Shown here: in pieces, positions 16,130 through 25,326 of the stretch | Numbering within the stretch: the first letter of the stretch is position 1 | Layout of the letters: every line of letters begins with the position of its first letter | DNA from: Planctomycetota bacterium | Lineage (GTDB): Bacteria; Planctomycetota; Phycisphaerae; Phycisphaerales; SM1A02 | Length of the DNA stretch: 64,000 nucleotides | NCBI GenBank assembly: GCA_022568135.1 | Contig: JADFFQ010000011.1 | Location: 1 to 64,000 of the forward strand | Direction: 5' to 3' | Notes under the pieces: generated by a model | Databases searched by the model: none | What the model saw: only the letters and a program-made list of their open reading frames with translations | What the model was told of the DNA's origin: nothing | Position numbers and translations under genes: made by a program

Positions 16130-17332
16130 ATGACTCTCGACACCGACCAACTACGTGACGTTATTCAAGATGAACTCGCCGATCTCGTTGCGATTCGTCA
16201 CGACCTGCACGCGCACCCGGAGTTGGCCTACGCCGAGCAGCGCACCAGCAAGGTCGTGCAAGGCGAGCTGGACAGCGCGGGTATCGAGTTCAAAGCAGGC
16301 CTGGCGGGAGGCACCGGCGTGCTCGCTCATCTGCCCGGCAGGAGCGACCGTGCCATCGGGCTGCGTGCCGACATGGATGCCTTGCCCATTGAGGAGGCAA
16401 ACGATGTGCAATACCGGTCGAAGCACGACGGCGTGATGCACGCCTGCGGGCACGACGGCCACACGACCATCCTCATCGGCGCCGCCCGCGTGCTTGGACG
16501 GTTCGCCCGGGAAGCGGCTCTTCCGCGCCCGGTCACCTTCGTGTTTCAACCGGCCGAGGAAGGCGGTGCCGGGGCCAAGAGAATGATGCAAGATGGATGT
16601 CTAGACGGCTCGGTGCTGGGCTCGCCGGTCCAACACATGTTCGGCCTGCACGGTTGGCCTAGGGTGCCGCTGGGTGCGGTGGGAACTCGCCAGGGAGCGA
16701 TCATGGCCGCTGCGGACACGTTCGACATCACAGTCAACGGCGTCGGATGCCACGCGGCCTGGCCTCACATCGGACGCGATCCGGTCGTGGCCGCCGCCGC
16801 TATCGTCACCGCCATACAAACGATCACCTCGCGCAATATCGCCGCCTTGGAATCAATCGTGGTTTCGGTGACCCAATTCCATGCGGGCAACACCTACAAC
16901 ATCATCACCGGCCGGGCACAACTGGCCGGGACAGTGCGGACGCTTGCGCCCGAAGTTCAACAACTGGCCGAGCAGCGGCTGCGGGAGATCGCCGACGGCG
17001 TCGCGGCCGCTCACGGGTGTCAGGCCGAGGTTGAGTATCAACTGGGGTATCCCCCCACCGTCAACCATCCCGAAGCGGTCGAGATCTTCAACGCCGTCGC
17101 CAGGCACGCCTTCGGCCCGCAGCGCGTGCTCCAAATCGAGCACCCGGTCATGGGCGGCGAGGACTTTGCGTATTACGGCCAGGTTGTGCCCGCGTGCTTC
17201 TTCGTCCTGGGGCTGGTGCCCGACGGCGCCGAGTCGATGCCCGAGCTGCACCAGCCGACGTTCAACTTCAACGATGACGCCGTCGCCACGGGCGTGGAGA
17301 TCTTCTGCCGCCTCGCCTTGCGCGACGAGTGA
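16130..17332 (+). CDS. M20-family amidohydrolase (N-acyl amino acid/hippurate hydrolase type)
   Basis: A 400-residue metallohydrolase of the M20D group. Metal and catalytic residues are visible: RHDLHAHPELAY at the N-terminus, the Cys-His pair in MHACGHDGHT, the catalytic Glu in QPAEEGGAGAK, HGWP, and the late metal His/Glu context GGEDFAYY. The inserted dimerisation domain covers about residues 185-300. Relatives cleave N-acyl amino acids, hippurate or indole-amino acid conjugates; the substrate cannot be fixed from sequence. The last 23 coding bases belong to a tandem duplication that extends past the stop (17310-17385). Confidence 0.88.
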   Translation: MTLDTDQLRDVIQDELADLVAIRHDLHAHPELAYAEQRTSKVVQGELDSAGIEFKAGLAGGTGVLAHLPGRSDRAIGLRADMDALPIEEANDVQYRSKHDGVMHACGHDGHTTILIGAARVLGRFAREAALPRPVTFVFQPAEEGGAGAKRMMQDGCLDGSVLGSPVQHMFGLHGWPRVPLGAVGTRQGAIMAAADTFDITVNGVGCHAAWPHIGRDPVVAAAAIVTAIQTITSRNIAALESIVVSVTQFHAGNTYNIITGRAQLAGTVRTLAPEVQQLAEQRLREIADGVAAAHGCQAEVEYQLGYPPTVNHPEAVEIFNAVARHAFGPQRVLQIEHPVMGGEDFAYYGQVVPACFFVLGLVPDGAESMPELHQPTFNFNDDAVATGVEIFCRLALRDE

Positions 17333-17385
17333 GGATTTCGTTGAATAGCCTCGCCTTGTGCGACGAATGAGGATTTCGTTGAATA
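17310..17385 (+). repeat. 38-bp tandem duplication spanning the end of the amidohydrolase gene
   Basis: Two copies, 17310-17347 and 17348-17385, differing at two bases. Copy 1 contains the last codons and stop (LALRDE-stop); copy 2 repeats them after the gene. A third start of the unit (GCCTCGCC) runs into the palindrome at 17383-17406. Confidence 0.85.
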
Positions 17386-17406
17386 GCCTCGCCCGGAAGG
17401 GCGAGG
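17383..17406. repeat. REP-like palindrome, CTCGCCC family, copy 3
   Basis: ATAG-CCTCGCCC-GGAA-GGGCGAGG, identical to the copy at 3106. It directly follows the 38-bp duplication. Confidence 0.8.
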
Positions 17407-17455
17407 GCACACGGCAGTTCTCGATAGTCCGCGGGCTGTCAGCCCGAAGCTCTTG

Positions 17456-17503
17456 CCTCGATGCCTCGATGCCTCGATGCCTCGATGCCTCGATGCCTCG
17501 ATG
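17456..17503. repeat. Tandem repeat of CCTCGATG, six units
   Basis: Six perfect 8-bp units, ending one base before the stop of the FHA gene (17505, minus strand). Degenerate versions of the same word occur in the gap at 8783-8920. Confidence 0.9.
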
Positions 17504-17504
17504 C

Positions 17505-17876
17505 CTATCTTATCAACGTGCTCTTGCCGCGCTCACCCTGTTTGTGGTAGTGAGCCATCGCGCTTTCGCGATCGGGGAAGTCCTGGTTCGTGAACATCAG
17601 TTTGGAATTGCCGATCTGGATGATGTCGCCGTCTTCGAGCACGGTTTCGCTCCCGATCTGTCGGCCGTTGACGAACACGCCGTTGGCGCTTTTCATGTCC
17701 AGCGCGCGGTACCGTCCGTCGTTTTCTTCAAAGCGGATCTGAAGATGCTTGCGTGACACAAGCTCATCCACGATCTGGATCGGGACCGCTTCATCGCGCC
17801 CCGCCACCATGGTGCGCTTCCCCAGCGGATAGTAATCCCCCTCATTCGACCCGGCCACGATAATGATCGACGGCAT
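17505..17876 (-). CDS. FHA-domain protein
   Basis: A 123-residue protein that is essentially one forkhead-associated domain, which binds phosphothreonine peptides. Signature residues are visible: the Arg in VAGRDE, SRKH, and NGVFVNGRQI. There is no signal peptide or membrane helix. It is divergent from a Ser/Thr kinase gene (start codons 74 bp apart), making it a likely reader of that kinase's phosphorylation; this is inference from neighbourhood. A C-terminal tail (DFPDRESAMAHYHKQGERGK) follows the domain and is not recognised. Confidence 0.9.
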   Translation of the reverse strand: MPSIIIVAGSNEGDYYPLGKRTMVAGRDEAVPIQIVDELVSRKHLQIRFEENDGRYRALDMKSANGVFVNGRQIGSETVLEDGDIIQIGNSKLMFTNQDFPDRESAMAHYHKQGERGKSTLIR

Positions 17877-17950
17877 GACAACTGCTCCAACAACGGTCTA
17901 CCCATTATCCACCGTGACCGCCCCCAGTGCAAGCGCGGTATCATCTCAAC

Positions 17951-20380
17951 ATGCCGGCTGATCCACCAACCGGTGATTCGACCGAGCCGACCGTCCTGAG
18001 CGGTGAGCCCCGCGCCGGCGAGCGTGTCGGCAACTACCGCATCCTCGACCGCCTCGGCGAAGGCGGCTTCGCCGTCGTCTACCTCGCGGAGCAGATGGAG
18101 CCCGTTCGACGCAGGGTCGCGCTGAAGATCATCAAGTTGGGCATGGACACCCAGCAGGTCATCGCCCGCTTCGAGGCCGAGCGCCAGGCCCTGGCGGTGA
18201 TGGACCATCCCAATGTGGCCAAGGTCTTCGATGCTGGCGTCATGCCCGCGGAAGCGGGGAGCCGGCCGTACTTCGTGATGGAATATGTTCCGGGTGTGCC
18301 CATCACCGAGCATTGCGATCGGCAGCGCCTGAGTATCGACCAGCGCCTGGACCTCTTCATGCAGGTCTGCGATGCCGTTCAGCACGCCCATCAGAAGGGC
18401 ATCATCCACCGTGACCTCAAGCCGACCAACATTCTGGTGACGGTGAAGGACGGCCATGCCCCCGGGGGCGGGGGTGTGCCGAAGGTCATCGACTTCGGCG
18501 TGGCCAAGGCAGTCCATCAGCGGCTGACTGAGAAGACCCTCTACACCGAACAGGGCCAGCTCATCGGCACGCCGGAATACATGAGTCCCGAGCAGGCGGA
18601 GATGACCGCCCAGGACATCGACACCCGCTCCGACATCTACTCGCTGGGCGTGCTGCTCTATGAACTGCTCACCGGCGCGCTGCCCTTTGATCCGACGACG
18701 CTGCGCAAAGCCGCGTTCGCTGAGATCCAGCGGATCATCCGCGAGCAGGAGCCGCCCAAGCCGAGCACGCGCCTGAGCAGCCTCGGCGAGGAATCGGCGA
18801 CGAGCGCGAAGCGACGCCGCGCCGATCCCCGGTCACTGCTGCGCGAGCTGCGTGGCGATCTCGACTGGATCACCATGAAGGCCCTGGAAAAGGACCGCAC
18901 TCGCCGCTACGAGACGGCCAACGGCCTCGCCATGGACATCCAGCGGCACCTGACCTACGAGCCGGTCCTGGCTCGCCCGCCCAGCGCGGCCTACAAGCTC
19001 AGCAAGTTCGTCCGCCGTAACAAGGCACTCGTGGCCGGCGTAGCCGGCATCTTTGTAGTCTTGGTTGCGAGCACGCTCGTCCTCTCCATGCTGCTCGTGC
19101 GCACCGTCACGGCGGAGCAGCTTGCCGAGGAGCGTCTGACCCTAGCGCGGCAGTCAAAGGCCGAAGCGGAGCAGGCCCGCCGGGTTTCGGAGGACGTGAC
19201 CGATTTCCTGGCGGGGGTGCTGGCGTCGGTGAAACCGGAAGAGCTGGGCCGAGACGTGCTCCTCAAAGACATCCTTGATATGGCATCGAGGTCGATTGCT
19301 GTGGAGTTTGCCGACGATCCTATCGTCGAGGCCCGTTTGCACGGAACGATCGGCGTGACCTACCAGACGCTCGGCGAATACGGCGCCGCGGAGCCACATC
19401 TGCGGCGCGCGCTGGAACTCCATCTCCAAACGCTTGGAGAACAGGACCCCGCCACCCTGGCTTCGATGGAACAGCTGGCTGGGCTCTATGTATATCAGGC
19501 AAGACACAGAGAGGCACAGGAGCTCTATGAGCGATTGCTGGAACGCATCCAGCAGCCGCCCGTGGACGACGAGGCGTCCCTCGGCAGAATCATGTCGCGC
19601 CTAGCGTGGAGCTACCTCAATCAAGGACGCCTTCACAACGCGGAACCGCTGTACGACCGTGCGTTGGAGATCAATCGCCGCATCCTGGGCGAGGATCACG
19701 CGGAAACGCTCGTTACGCTCACCCAGCTGGCCAACGTGTATACCTCTACCGACCGTTACTCTCAGGCAGAGGTGCTGTACCAGGCCGCCCTCGAGGGGCT
19801 TCAGCGCGTTATCAGCGATGAGCACTCGTGGACGCTTTACACCATGGACGGCTTGGCCTGGCTCTACACGCTGCAGGGCCGGTACGCCGAGGCGGAGCCG
19901 CTTTATCTGGAGGTCCTTGAGATCAAGAAACGCGTCCTGGGCGACGAGCATCCGGAAACGCTGCTCACGATGAACAGCCTCGCCAATCTATACAGCAGCC
20001 AGGGGAGAATGAACGACGCCCGGCCACTGGTTCGTGCGCTCCAGGAGATTGAGCGCCGTCGGGCCGACCGACCCGGCGCGTCGGCAAATGACAAGAACCG
20101 CTGCGCGTGGAACCTGGTGACCTGCAAGCCTCCCGATCTGCGCGATCCGGAGGCTGCGTTGCTGCTGGCCATCGAAGCCAACGAGATCACCGACCACGAG
20201 AATCCGGCTTATCTCGATACGCTCTCTCTCGCCTACCACTTGACCGGAGATACGGCGAAGGCCATCGAAAGCCAGAAAATGGCCATCGCGCTGCTGCCGC
20301 GCGGCGACTCTTCTTTGCGTACCTCACTGGAAGAGGCGCTCGCCAAGTTCGAGGCGGCAATGAAGAATGAATCCAAATGA
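17951..20380 (+). CDS. Membrane Ser/Thr protein kinase with TPR repeats
   Basis: An 809-residue Hanks-type kinase. Cytoplasmic kinase domain at about residues 29-300 with glycine loop [12 protein letters not shown], Lys59 in ALKIIKLG, catalytic HRDLKPTN, metal-binding DFGVAK and [10 protein letters not shown]. One transmembrane helix at about 360-385 ([17 protein letters not shown]). The outer part contains about five 42-residue tetratricopeptide units (roughly residues 455-700). This arrangement is abundant in Planctomycetota. ATG 17951 is preferred (MPADPPTGD); an earlier in-frame start adds 8 residues. The C-terminus stops at AAMKNESK, and a short overlapping frame continues what looks like the missing tail (20377-20484). 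Confidence 0.92.
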   Translation: MPADPPTGDSTEPTVLSGEPRAGERVGNYRILDRLGEGGFAVVYLAEQMEPVRRRVALKIIKLGMDTQQVIARFEAERQALAVMDHPNVAKVFDAGVMPAEAGSRPYFVMEYVPGVPITEHCDRQRLSIDQRLDLFMQVCDAVQHAHQKGIIHRDLKPTNILVTVKDGHAPGGGGVPKVIDFGVAKAVHQRLTEKTLYTEQGQLIGTPEYMSPEQAEMTAQDIDTRSDIYSLGVLLYELLTGALPFDPTTLRKAAFAEIQRIIREQEPPKPSTRLSSLGEESATSAKRRRADPRSLLRELRGDLDWITMKALEKDRTRRYETANGLAMDIQRHLTYEPVLARPPSAAYKLSKFVRRNKALVAGVAGIFVVLVASTLVLSMLLVRTVTAEQLAEERLTLARQSKAEAEQARRVSEDVTDFLAGVLASVKPEELGRDVLLKDILDMASRSIAVEFADDPIVEARLHGTIGVTYQTLGEYGAAEPHLRRALELHLQTLGEQDPATLASMEQLAGLYVYQARHREAQELYERLLERIQQPPVDDEASLGRIMSRLAWSYLNQGRLHNAEPLYDRALEINRRILGEDHAETLVTLTQLANVYTSTDRYSQAEVLYQAALEGLQRVISDEHSWTLYTMDGLAWLYTLQGRYAEAEPLYLEVLEIKKRVLGDEHPETLLTMNSLANLYSSQGRMNDARPLVRALQEIERRRADRPGASANDKNRCAWNLVTCKPPDLRDPEAALLLAIEANEITDHENPAYLDTLSLAYHLTGDTAKAIESQKMAIALLPRGDSSLRTSLEEALAKFEAAMKNESK

Positions 20381-20484
20381 ACGTGGTCGTTGACCTCTAC
20401 GACACCTGCGGCCAGCCGGAGATCGCCGCCGAATGGCGAGCGAAGCTGCTCGAAGAGGAGGACTCGAAAGAGCAGGACGACTGA
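20377..20484 (+). pseudogene. Detached 35-codon C-terminal tail of the TPR kinase
   Basis: ATG overlaps the kinase stop by 4 bp. The peptide contains VVDLYDTCGQPEIAAEWRAK, which resembles the tail (LYDAWGKPEKAAEWRAKL-like) that ends many planctomycete TPR kinases, as I recall the family. The simplest reading is a frameshift that separated the tail from the kinase; translational coupling into a separate small peptide is the alternative. Confidence 0.55.
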
Positions 20485-20515
20485 CCGCCGCGTGCGCGGC
20501 TCGTGTGCAGCGTGT

Positions 20516-22300
20516 CTATGGGCACGGTCCCCAGTTCGCCAGCAGCGCCAGCAGGTCGAGAATGCCGACGGTGCCGTCGTTGTCGAAGTCGGGTGGTCCG
20601 CCGGGGTCGCTGCCCCACGCAGCTAACAGGGCAAGCAGATCGAGGATGCCAACGCTGTGGTCCGCGTCAACGTCCCAGGGGCAAAGCGCCTCAACCGCCG
20701 CCAATGCCTCAAAGACGTCGAGCTTCCCGAAGCCCCAATCCGCGTTGGGGAGGTTGCCCGTAAACTCGTCGGAGACACCAGTCTCGCGAAGAATTGCCCT
20801 GACTTGTCGTGTTGTCAGCCCCGGATTGAGCTCGAGCATCAACGCAACTGCGCCCAGAACGATCGGCGCGGAGGCGCTGGTGGCGCCTGCTCGCCCGTAC
20901 CAGCCTCCACCGTCATGGATCAAATTGAACTGAAACGTAGCCCAATACGAGTTCGGGGCGTAGGACGCAAAGCAATTGTGACCTGGCGCCGACAGATCGA
21001 CGCCGTGGAGGCGGCCATCGCGTGTTGGCCCGGCGGATGAGTAGAGCCAAAGTTCGCCGGTCGCGCCCTCGTTATCGAGGCACCTCGGAATGCCATTGAT
21101 ATCGGTGTATGACGTTCGCACCACGTGAGCCCCGGCGACAACCGCTGAGAAAGTTGACGAATAGTCTGTCAACCGCCCCGGCACGAGGTGATCGACAAAC
21201 TGAACGACGTTGGGCACTTGACCGTGGTACAAGTCGAAGTGCCCTGGACCGGGGACCGTCCCTCGGAGACGAACGCTTCCGCCGCCGCTGTGGCCCATGA
21301 TGCGAATCCAGATTGCCCGATCACCGCTGGTGGAGGTCCAGGGGTAGAACTCCTGTCCAGGCTCATACTGGACGATGTAAATGCCGAATTGGTTCGCCCA
21401 CTCACCAGGCCCGACGGGCCCAACGCTTGTTCCGTCATCGAAGGTCACGGTCACCTCCGCGGGCTGGGCGCCGGTGTACCAGATCGACATCCAGGCCGTC
21501 TGTGTATTGAGCTTGGTCATGTGGACAACGGTCTCGCCGTCGGAGGCATAATCACCGCCGGCGTGGGTGGGCAGGTTGCCCTCGTCACCAGACGGACTGA
21601 CGTACACGCGTCCCGGCCGGTCCTGTCCGAAGACCTCGTCGATCTTGTGGCTGACGGCTGATGTTCCGTCAATGGGACCCCACTGCGTTCCGGCGTTGAT
21701 CAAGGCCACGCAGGGCTGTCCCAGCAGATCTATCTTTTCATCGAGCCATTCAAGGGCCTCATCGATGCATCCTGCAAAGGCTGTCTCGGCCGGCTCCCCG
21801 TCGTGTGCGGGCGCGCCGTCCGACACCAGCTTGACGATAATCAAATCCGCCTCAGGTGCGATGCCGCGGTACTTCGCATCGGCGAAGGCCCGACCGTTGC
21901 CGGCCGCAATGCCCGCGGTGACGGTGCCGTGACCCACCGCATCGCGAAACTCGATCGGCGGTCCGCCCTGAAGGGCAGCGTTGATGTCGGCGTGAGAATA
22001 CTCCACGGGCGGGGGGTTGTTTGCAGCACACTCGCTCTGGCCCGACATATCCAGGAGCCACTTGATTCGTGTCGTGCCGTCGGGCTTGATGAAGTCGGGA
22101 TGTTGCCAGTCGAGTCCGCGGTCGAGAATGGCAATCGTGACGCCCGCTCCAGAGACGCAGAAGGCCTTGACCGCTTCATCCGTGCGAGTGACTGCTCGCA
22201 CCTGGTCCATCGCCCATGCGGCTGAAGCAGTCAGGACGACGATGGCCACGGCCGCGGCAAACGACCGGGTGCACCCTGCGGCGGCGAGCGTGATCTTCAT
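20516..22300 (-). CDS. Secreted subtilisin-like (S8) protease with dockerin-like C-terminal pair
   Basis: A 594-residue exported serine protease. Signal peptide residues 1-30 (ends SAAWA). Catalytic triad: Asp60 in IAILDRG, His124 in VGHGTVTAG and Ser475 in GATSASAP. The last about 55 residues hold two Asp-rich loops (DVDADHSVGILDLL and DFDNDGTVGILDLL), resembling type I dockerin calcium loops, bounded by CPWD and WGPCP. ATG 22300 is chosen for its signal peptide and the AGGGA upstream. An almost identical C-terminal module ends the unrelated protein at 42551-44116, which suggests a shared surface-targeting or anchoring tag. Confidence 0.9.
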   Translation of the reverse strand: MKITLAAAGCTRSFAAAVAIVVLTASAAWAMDQVRAVTRTDEAVKAFCVSGAGVTIAILDRGLDWQHPDFIKPDGTTRIKWLLDMSGQSECAANNPPPVEYSHADINAALQGGPPIEFRDAVGHGTVTAGIAAGNGRAFADAKYRGIAPEADLIIVKLVSDGAPAHDGEPAETAFAGCIDEALEWLDEKIDLLGQPCVALINAGTQWGPIDGTSAVSHKIDEVFGQDRPGRVYVSPSGDEGNLPTHAGGDYASDGETVVHMTKLNTQTAWMSIWYTGAQPAEVTVTFDDGTSVGPVGPGEWANQFGIYIVQYEPGQEFYPWTSTSGDRAIWIRIMGHSGGGSVRLRGTVPGPGHFDLYHGQVPNVVQFVDHLVPGRLTDYSSTFSAVVAGAHVVRTSYTDINGIPRCLDNEGATGELWLYSSAGPTRDGRLHGVDLSAPGHNCFASYAPNSYWATFQFNLIHDGGGWYGRAGATSASAPIVLGAVALMLELNPGLTTRQVRAILRETGVSDEFTGNLPNADWGFGKLDVFEALAAVEALCPWDVDADHSVGILDLLALLAAWGSDPGGPPDFDNDGTVGILDLLALLANWGPCP

Positions 22301-22534
22301 ACTCCGTCCCTGCCAACGATCGTGGTCATCATACCACCCCGGCCGGTCGCACAGCAAGACCAAAGCCGAAATGCTCGGTTCGGGTCGATCGGCCGACCTC
22401 GTTGAAATGGGGACGGGTTCACCGCAAGCACGCGGTCGGACCGCGACAACTGGTCGCGGGCATCCTGGGAGTTCGGGGACGAGCCCGGTCGCTCGATTTC
22501 ATAGAAGCCTGCTCGGTGGGGTCGCTCAACCACG
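22301..22534. other. Divergent gap upstream of the ribosomal operon
   Basis: No gene supported. nusG, secE and tRNA-Trp, which often precede rplK, are absent. The rplK promoter begins at the right edge. Confidence 0.5.
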
Positions 22535-22562
22535 TTGAACGATCGCGTGCGGATGCTATACT
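22535..22562 (+). promoter_or_regulatory. Promoter of the rplK operon
   Basis: TTGAAC (22535-22540), a 16-base spacer and TATACT (22557-22562), about 117 bp before rplK. A sigma-70-type promoter by resemblance. Confidence 0.65.
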
Positions 22563-22630
22563 CCCGCCTCGCAATCCAGACCGCAGGATCCACTGCCCCC
22601 TGGAGCGGCTACGAGAAGGGCTTTCCCGCG

Positions 22631-22646
22631 AAGCCGCGAGCGGCTT
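22631..22646 (+). promoter_or_regulatory. Hairpin in the rplK leader
   Basis: AAGCCG-CGAG-CGGCTT, a perfect 6-bp stem with a tetraloop, in the transcribed leader 33 bases before the rplK ATG. Such leaders can bind a ribosomal protein for autoregulation (L1 in E. coli), but no specific L1 site was identified. Confidence 0.4.
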
Positions 22647-22678
22647 ATGCAGGGCGTGGTGGGAGGTAGGATCGACCG

Positions 22679-23107
22679 ATGGCCAAGCGCCTCGAGAAGC
22701 AGTTGAAGATTACGGCTCCGGGCGGCCAGGCGACCCCGGCCCCGCCGATCGGTCCAGCCTTAGGTGCAGCCGGGATCAACCCCGGCCAGTTCATCCAGCA
22801 ATTCAACGAGCGGACCAAGAACCTTAACGGCAAGGTCGTCGGCTGCCTGATCAGGATCTATCACGACCGGACGTTCGACTTCGAGATCAAGTCTTCGCCG
22901 GCTTCGGTGCTGATCAAGGAAGCGTCGGGCATCGAGAAGGGCTCCGGCTCGCCGGGGGCTGAGAAGGTCGGCGCACTGAGCACCGACCAGCTTCGCGCGA
23001 TCGCTCAGGAGAAGTTTGAAGACCTCAACGCGGGCAGCATCGAGGCCGCGATGAGAGTCATTGCAGGCACCGCACGGTCAATGGGCGTGACGATTGAGGA
23101 GGGTTGA
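22679..23107 (+). CDS. rplK: 50S ribosomal protein L11
   Basis: A 142-residue protein of the GTPase-associated centre, binding 23S rRNA helices 43-44. Conserved N-terminus with KLQLPAGQATPAPPIGPALG-like sequence (here KITAPGGQATPAPPIGPALG) and central GINPGQFIQQFN; the C-terminal rRNA-binding domain ends MRVIAGTARSMGVTIEEG. GGAGG lies just upstream of the ATG. First gene of the rplKAJL-rpoBC unit. Confidence 0.97.
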   Translation: MAKRLEKQLKITAPGGQATPAPPIGPALGAAGINPGQFIQQFNERTKNLNGKVVGCLIRIYHDRTFDFEIKSSPASVLIKEASGIEKGSGSPGAEKVGALSTDQLRAIAQEKFEDLNAGSIEAAMRVIAGTARSMGVTIEEG

Positions 23108-23111
23108 GCGG

Positions 23112-23789
23112 ATGTCCAACAAACGGTCCGCCGCCAATGTCCAGATCGCGGCCAAGATCCAGGGCGGTCAGCCGATCCCCGCGGCTATTCAAGCGGTCAA
23201 GGCGTTCAAGGGGCCTCGGTTCGATCAGACTGTCGAGGTCTGCGTGCACCTTGGCATCGACCCGCGGCAAGCCGATCAGCAGATTCGGGGATCGATCTCG
23301 ATGCCCAAAGGCGTGGGCAAGACCGCGCGGGTGGTTTGCTTTTGCCAATCCGACAAGATCGACGAAGCCAAGGCCGCCGGGGCCGTCGAGGCCGGGGGTG
23401 AGGAGCTTATCAAGAAGATCCAAGGCGGATGGATGGACTTCGACGTCACCATCGCTTCGCCGGACATGATGCGGATGGTCAGCAAACTCGGCCGAACGCT
23501 GGGCCCCAAGGGCTTGATGCCCTCGCCCAAAGCGGGAACCGTGACTGCCGACGTGGCGACTGCGGTCAAGGAGTATGCCGCGGGCAAGCTTGAGTATCGC
23601 AATGACGACGGCGGGAACGTTCACTGTGTGCTCGGAAAGATGAGCTTCTCCGATGAGGACCTGATCGAGAATTACGAGCACTTCATGTCCATGATTGAGA
23701 AGGCCAAACCGGCCTCGTCGAAAGGCCACTACATCAAGAAGTGCGTCGTCAGTGGAACGATGACACCAAGCGTGCTGGTGGAGGTCTAG
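23112..23789 (+). CDS. rplA: 50S ribosomal protein L1
   Basis: A 225-residue protein of the L1 stalk; in many bacteria it is also a translational repressor of its own operon. Family motifs include VEVCVHLGIDPRQADQQIRG, PKGVGKTARVVCF, MRMVSKLGRTLGPKGLMPSPKAGTV and the C-terminal GTMTPSVLVEV. ATG 23112 follows the rplK stop by 4 bases, with GAGGAGGG inside the end of rplK; an alternative frame start at 23094 would overlap rplK and adds non-family residues. Confidence 0.97.
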   Translation: MSNKRSAANVQIAAKIQGGQPIPAAIQAVKAFKGPRFDQTVEVCVHLGIDPRQADQQIRGSISMPKGVGKTARVVCFCQSDKIDEAKAAGAVEAGGEELIKKIQGGWMDFDVTIASPDMMRMVSKLGRTLGPKGLMPSPKAGTVTADVATAVKEYAAGKLEYRNDDGGNVHCVLGKMSFSDEDLIENYEHFMSMIEKAKPASSKGHYIKKCVVSGTMTPSVLVEV

Positions 23790-23807
23790 GAGTTCCGGAG
23801 CACCCCA

Positions 23808-24365
23808 ATGAGCAAGCCTGTAAAGGAACTCCTCCTGGCCGACTATAAGAAGCGCTTTGACGACGTCGAGGCGGCGCTGGTGATCGACATCCGCGGCATG
23901 GACGCCAACGACAATAACGCCCTTCGGCTGGACCTTGCTTCCAAGGACATCCGGGTGACGATCGTCAAGAACTCCCTGGCCCGTAAGGCGTTTGCGGGCA
24001 CCCGCCTGGAGCCGATCATTGGATCGTTGCAAGGGCCATCGGCGCTGGCCTACCCCGATGGAATCGGGGCGGAATCCGTGGTGGACGTGGCCCGCGAGTT
24101 GGTGGCGTGGGCCCGAAAGCTCGAGCACCTTGAGCTTCGAGCGGCGGTGTTGGATGGCGAGCTCTTCGAGGGTAAGGCCGGCGTCGCGCGCCTGAGTCAA
24201 TACCCCACCAGGCTTGAGGCCAAGGCGAGGGTAGTCCAACTGGTACTGACCCCGGCGGCAACGCTCGTCGCAGCAATGCTCGGTCCGCCATCAGGCATCC
24301 TCAGTATCGTCAAGGAGATCGAAAGGAGGTTCTCCGACGAACAAACGATCTCCAAGGCCGGCTAG
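23808..24365 (+). CDS. rplJ: 50S ribosomal protein L10
   Basis: A 185-residue protein forming the base of the L7/L12 stalk. The N-terminal rRNA-binding part (VKELLLADYKKRF, VIDIRGMDANDNNALRLDL, VTIVKNSLARKAF) and the C-terminal helix that binds L12 dimers are recognisable. GGAG precedes the ATG. It is separated from rplL by 152 bp, long for this pair, with no hairpin-plus-T-run attenuator seen. Confidence 0.95.
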   Translation: MSKPVKELLLADYKKRFDDVEAALVIDIRGMDANDNNALRLDLASKDIRVTIVKNSLARKAFAGTRLEPIIGSLQGPSALAYPDGIGAESVVDVARELVAWARKLEHLELRAAVLDGELFEGKAGVARLSQYPTRLEAKARVVQLVLTPAATLVAAMLGPPSGILSIVKEIERRFSDEQTISKAG

Positions 24366-24517
24366 CACCAACACCCGCCGGGGACCACGCGAGTTGTTTC
24401 CCCGGGCGGATGCGTACATTCGTTCATCGCGTCCGACTGGCCCGAATGCATCGGGGTTAAATGCCGCGTGGGCGGCACCTCTCGGGCGACGAACCTTTGC
24501 GGTGGAGTTTCAAATCA

Positions 24518-24928
24518 ATGACAGACGAAGCAACCAAGACATTCGAAAAGAAGATCTCGAAGCTCGGCGACGACATCTCCTCCCTGTCGCTCAAGGAAGC
24601 GGTGGACCTCGCTGATTACATGAAGGAAACGTACAACATCGAACCGGCCGCGGCCGGGGCGGCGGTGATGATGGCCGCGCCAGGCGATGCGGGGGATCAA
24701 GCCGCTGTTGAGGAGCAAATTGAGTTCGATGTCATCCTCGAGTCGTTTGGCGAAAAGAAGATCCAGGTGATCAAGGCCGTGCGCGAGGCCACTAGCCTCG
24801 GCCTGAAGGAAGCCAAGGCGCTGGTGGATAGCGCCCCGAAGCCGGTGAAGGAGAAGATCTCAAAGGACGACGCCGAGGCTCTCAAGAGCAAGCTCCAGGA
24901 CGTCGGCGCGACGGTCACCATCAAGTAG
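24518..24928 (+). CDS. rplL: 50S ribosomal protein L7/L12
   Basis: A 136-residue acidic stalk protein recruiting translational GTPases. N-terminal dimerisation helices ([20 protein letters not shown]), an Ala-rich hinge, and the canonical C-terminal domain ([44 protein letters not shown]). ATG 24518 is chosen over an upstream in-frame start at 24461, whose extra residues are not family-like; GGTGGAG lies upstream. Confidence 0.96.
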   Translation: MTDEATKTFEKKISKLGDDISSLSLKEAVDLADYMKETYNIEPAAAGAAVMMAAPGDAGDQAAVEEQIEFDVILESFGEKKIQVIKAVREATSLGLKEAKALVDSAPKPVKEKISKDDAEALKSKLQDVGATVTIK

Positions 24929-25326
24929 GCAAGAGCTTGGGGCAGGGGAGTAGAGGTGTCGCACGGCCGGGGTCGCCGAGCCGTCACGGGGGATCGGCTC
25001 GACCGCTTCGAGCCGGCTCGGCGGCTGGAACGCAGGCCGCCGGGGCTTTCGATAGGGACCGGCACCTCCAAGGCGGTCTCTGACAGCAGCCGGCCCGATC
25101 CAGGTAGGCCCGGGCGCGCCGCGGCCCTTCGCCCGCACCGGCCGGTCGGCGATCTTTTTCCATGAAATTCTCAAGATTCACTTGCGTCGGCATTGTTTTT
25201 GTGCTAGGGGGCAGCTAGAGTAGGGCAATCGGCGGCAGCAACTGTAACTGTATCTAAACCAACTGACTCCCTCACCGGGACTGCGGTCTGCGGCATGCTT
25301 GGCGTGTCGGCCTTCGAGGTGACTTG
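24929..25326. other. rplL-rpoB intergenic region
   Basis: About 398 bp, very GC-rich in its first two thirds, with several potential stems but no clear intrinsic terminator. The last 135 bp turn AT-richer and hold the probable rpoB promoter. No gene recognised. Confidence 0.55.
25193..25221 (+). promoter_or_regulatory. Probable rpoB promoter
   Basis: TTGTTT (25193-25198), a 17-base spacer and TAGAGT (25216-25221), about 105 bp before rpoB. It sits in the only AT-richer patch of the gap, implying that rpoBC can be transcribed separately from rplKAJL. Confidence 0.5.

Noticed and set aside
17456-17503. CRISPR array
   Set aside because: Eight-base units with no spacers; a microsatellite.
24366-24517. 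Attenuator between rplJ and rplL
   Set aside because: No stem followed by a T-run was found.
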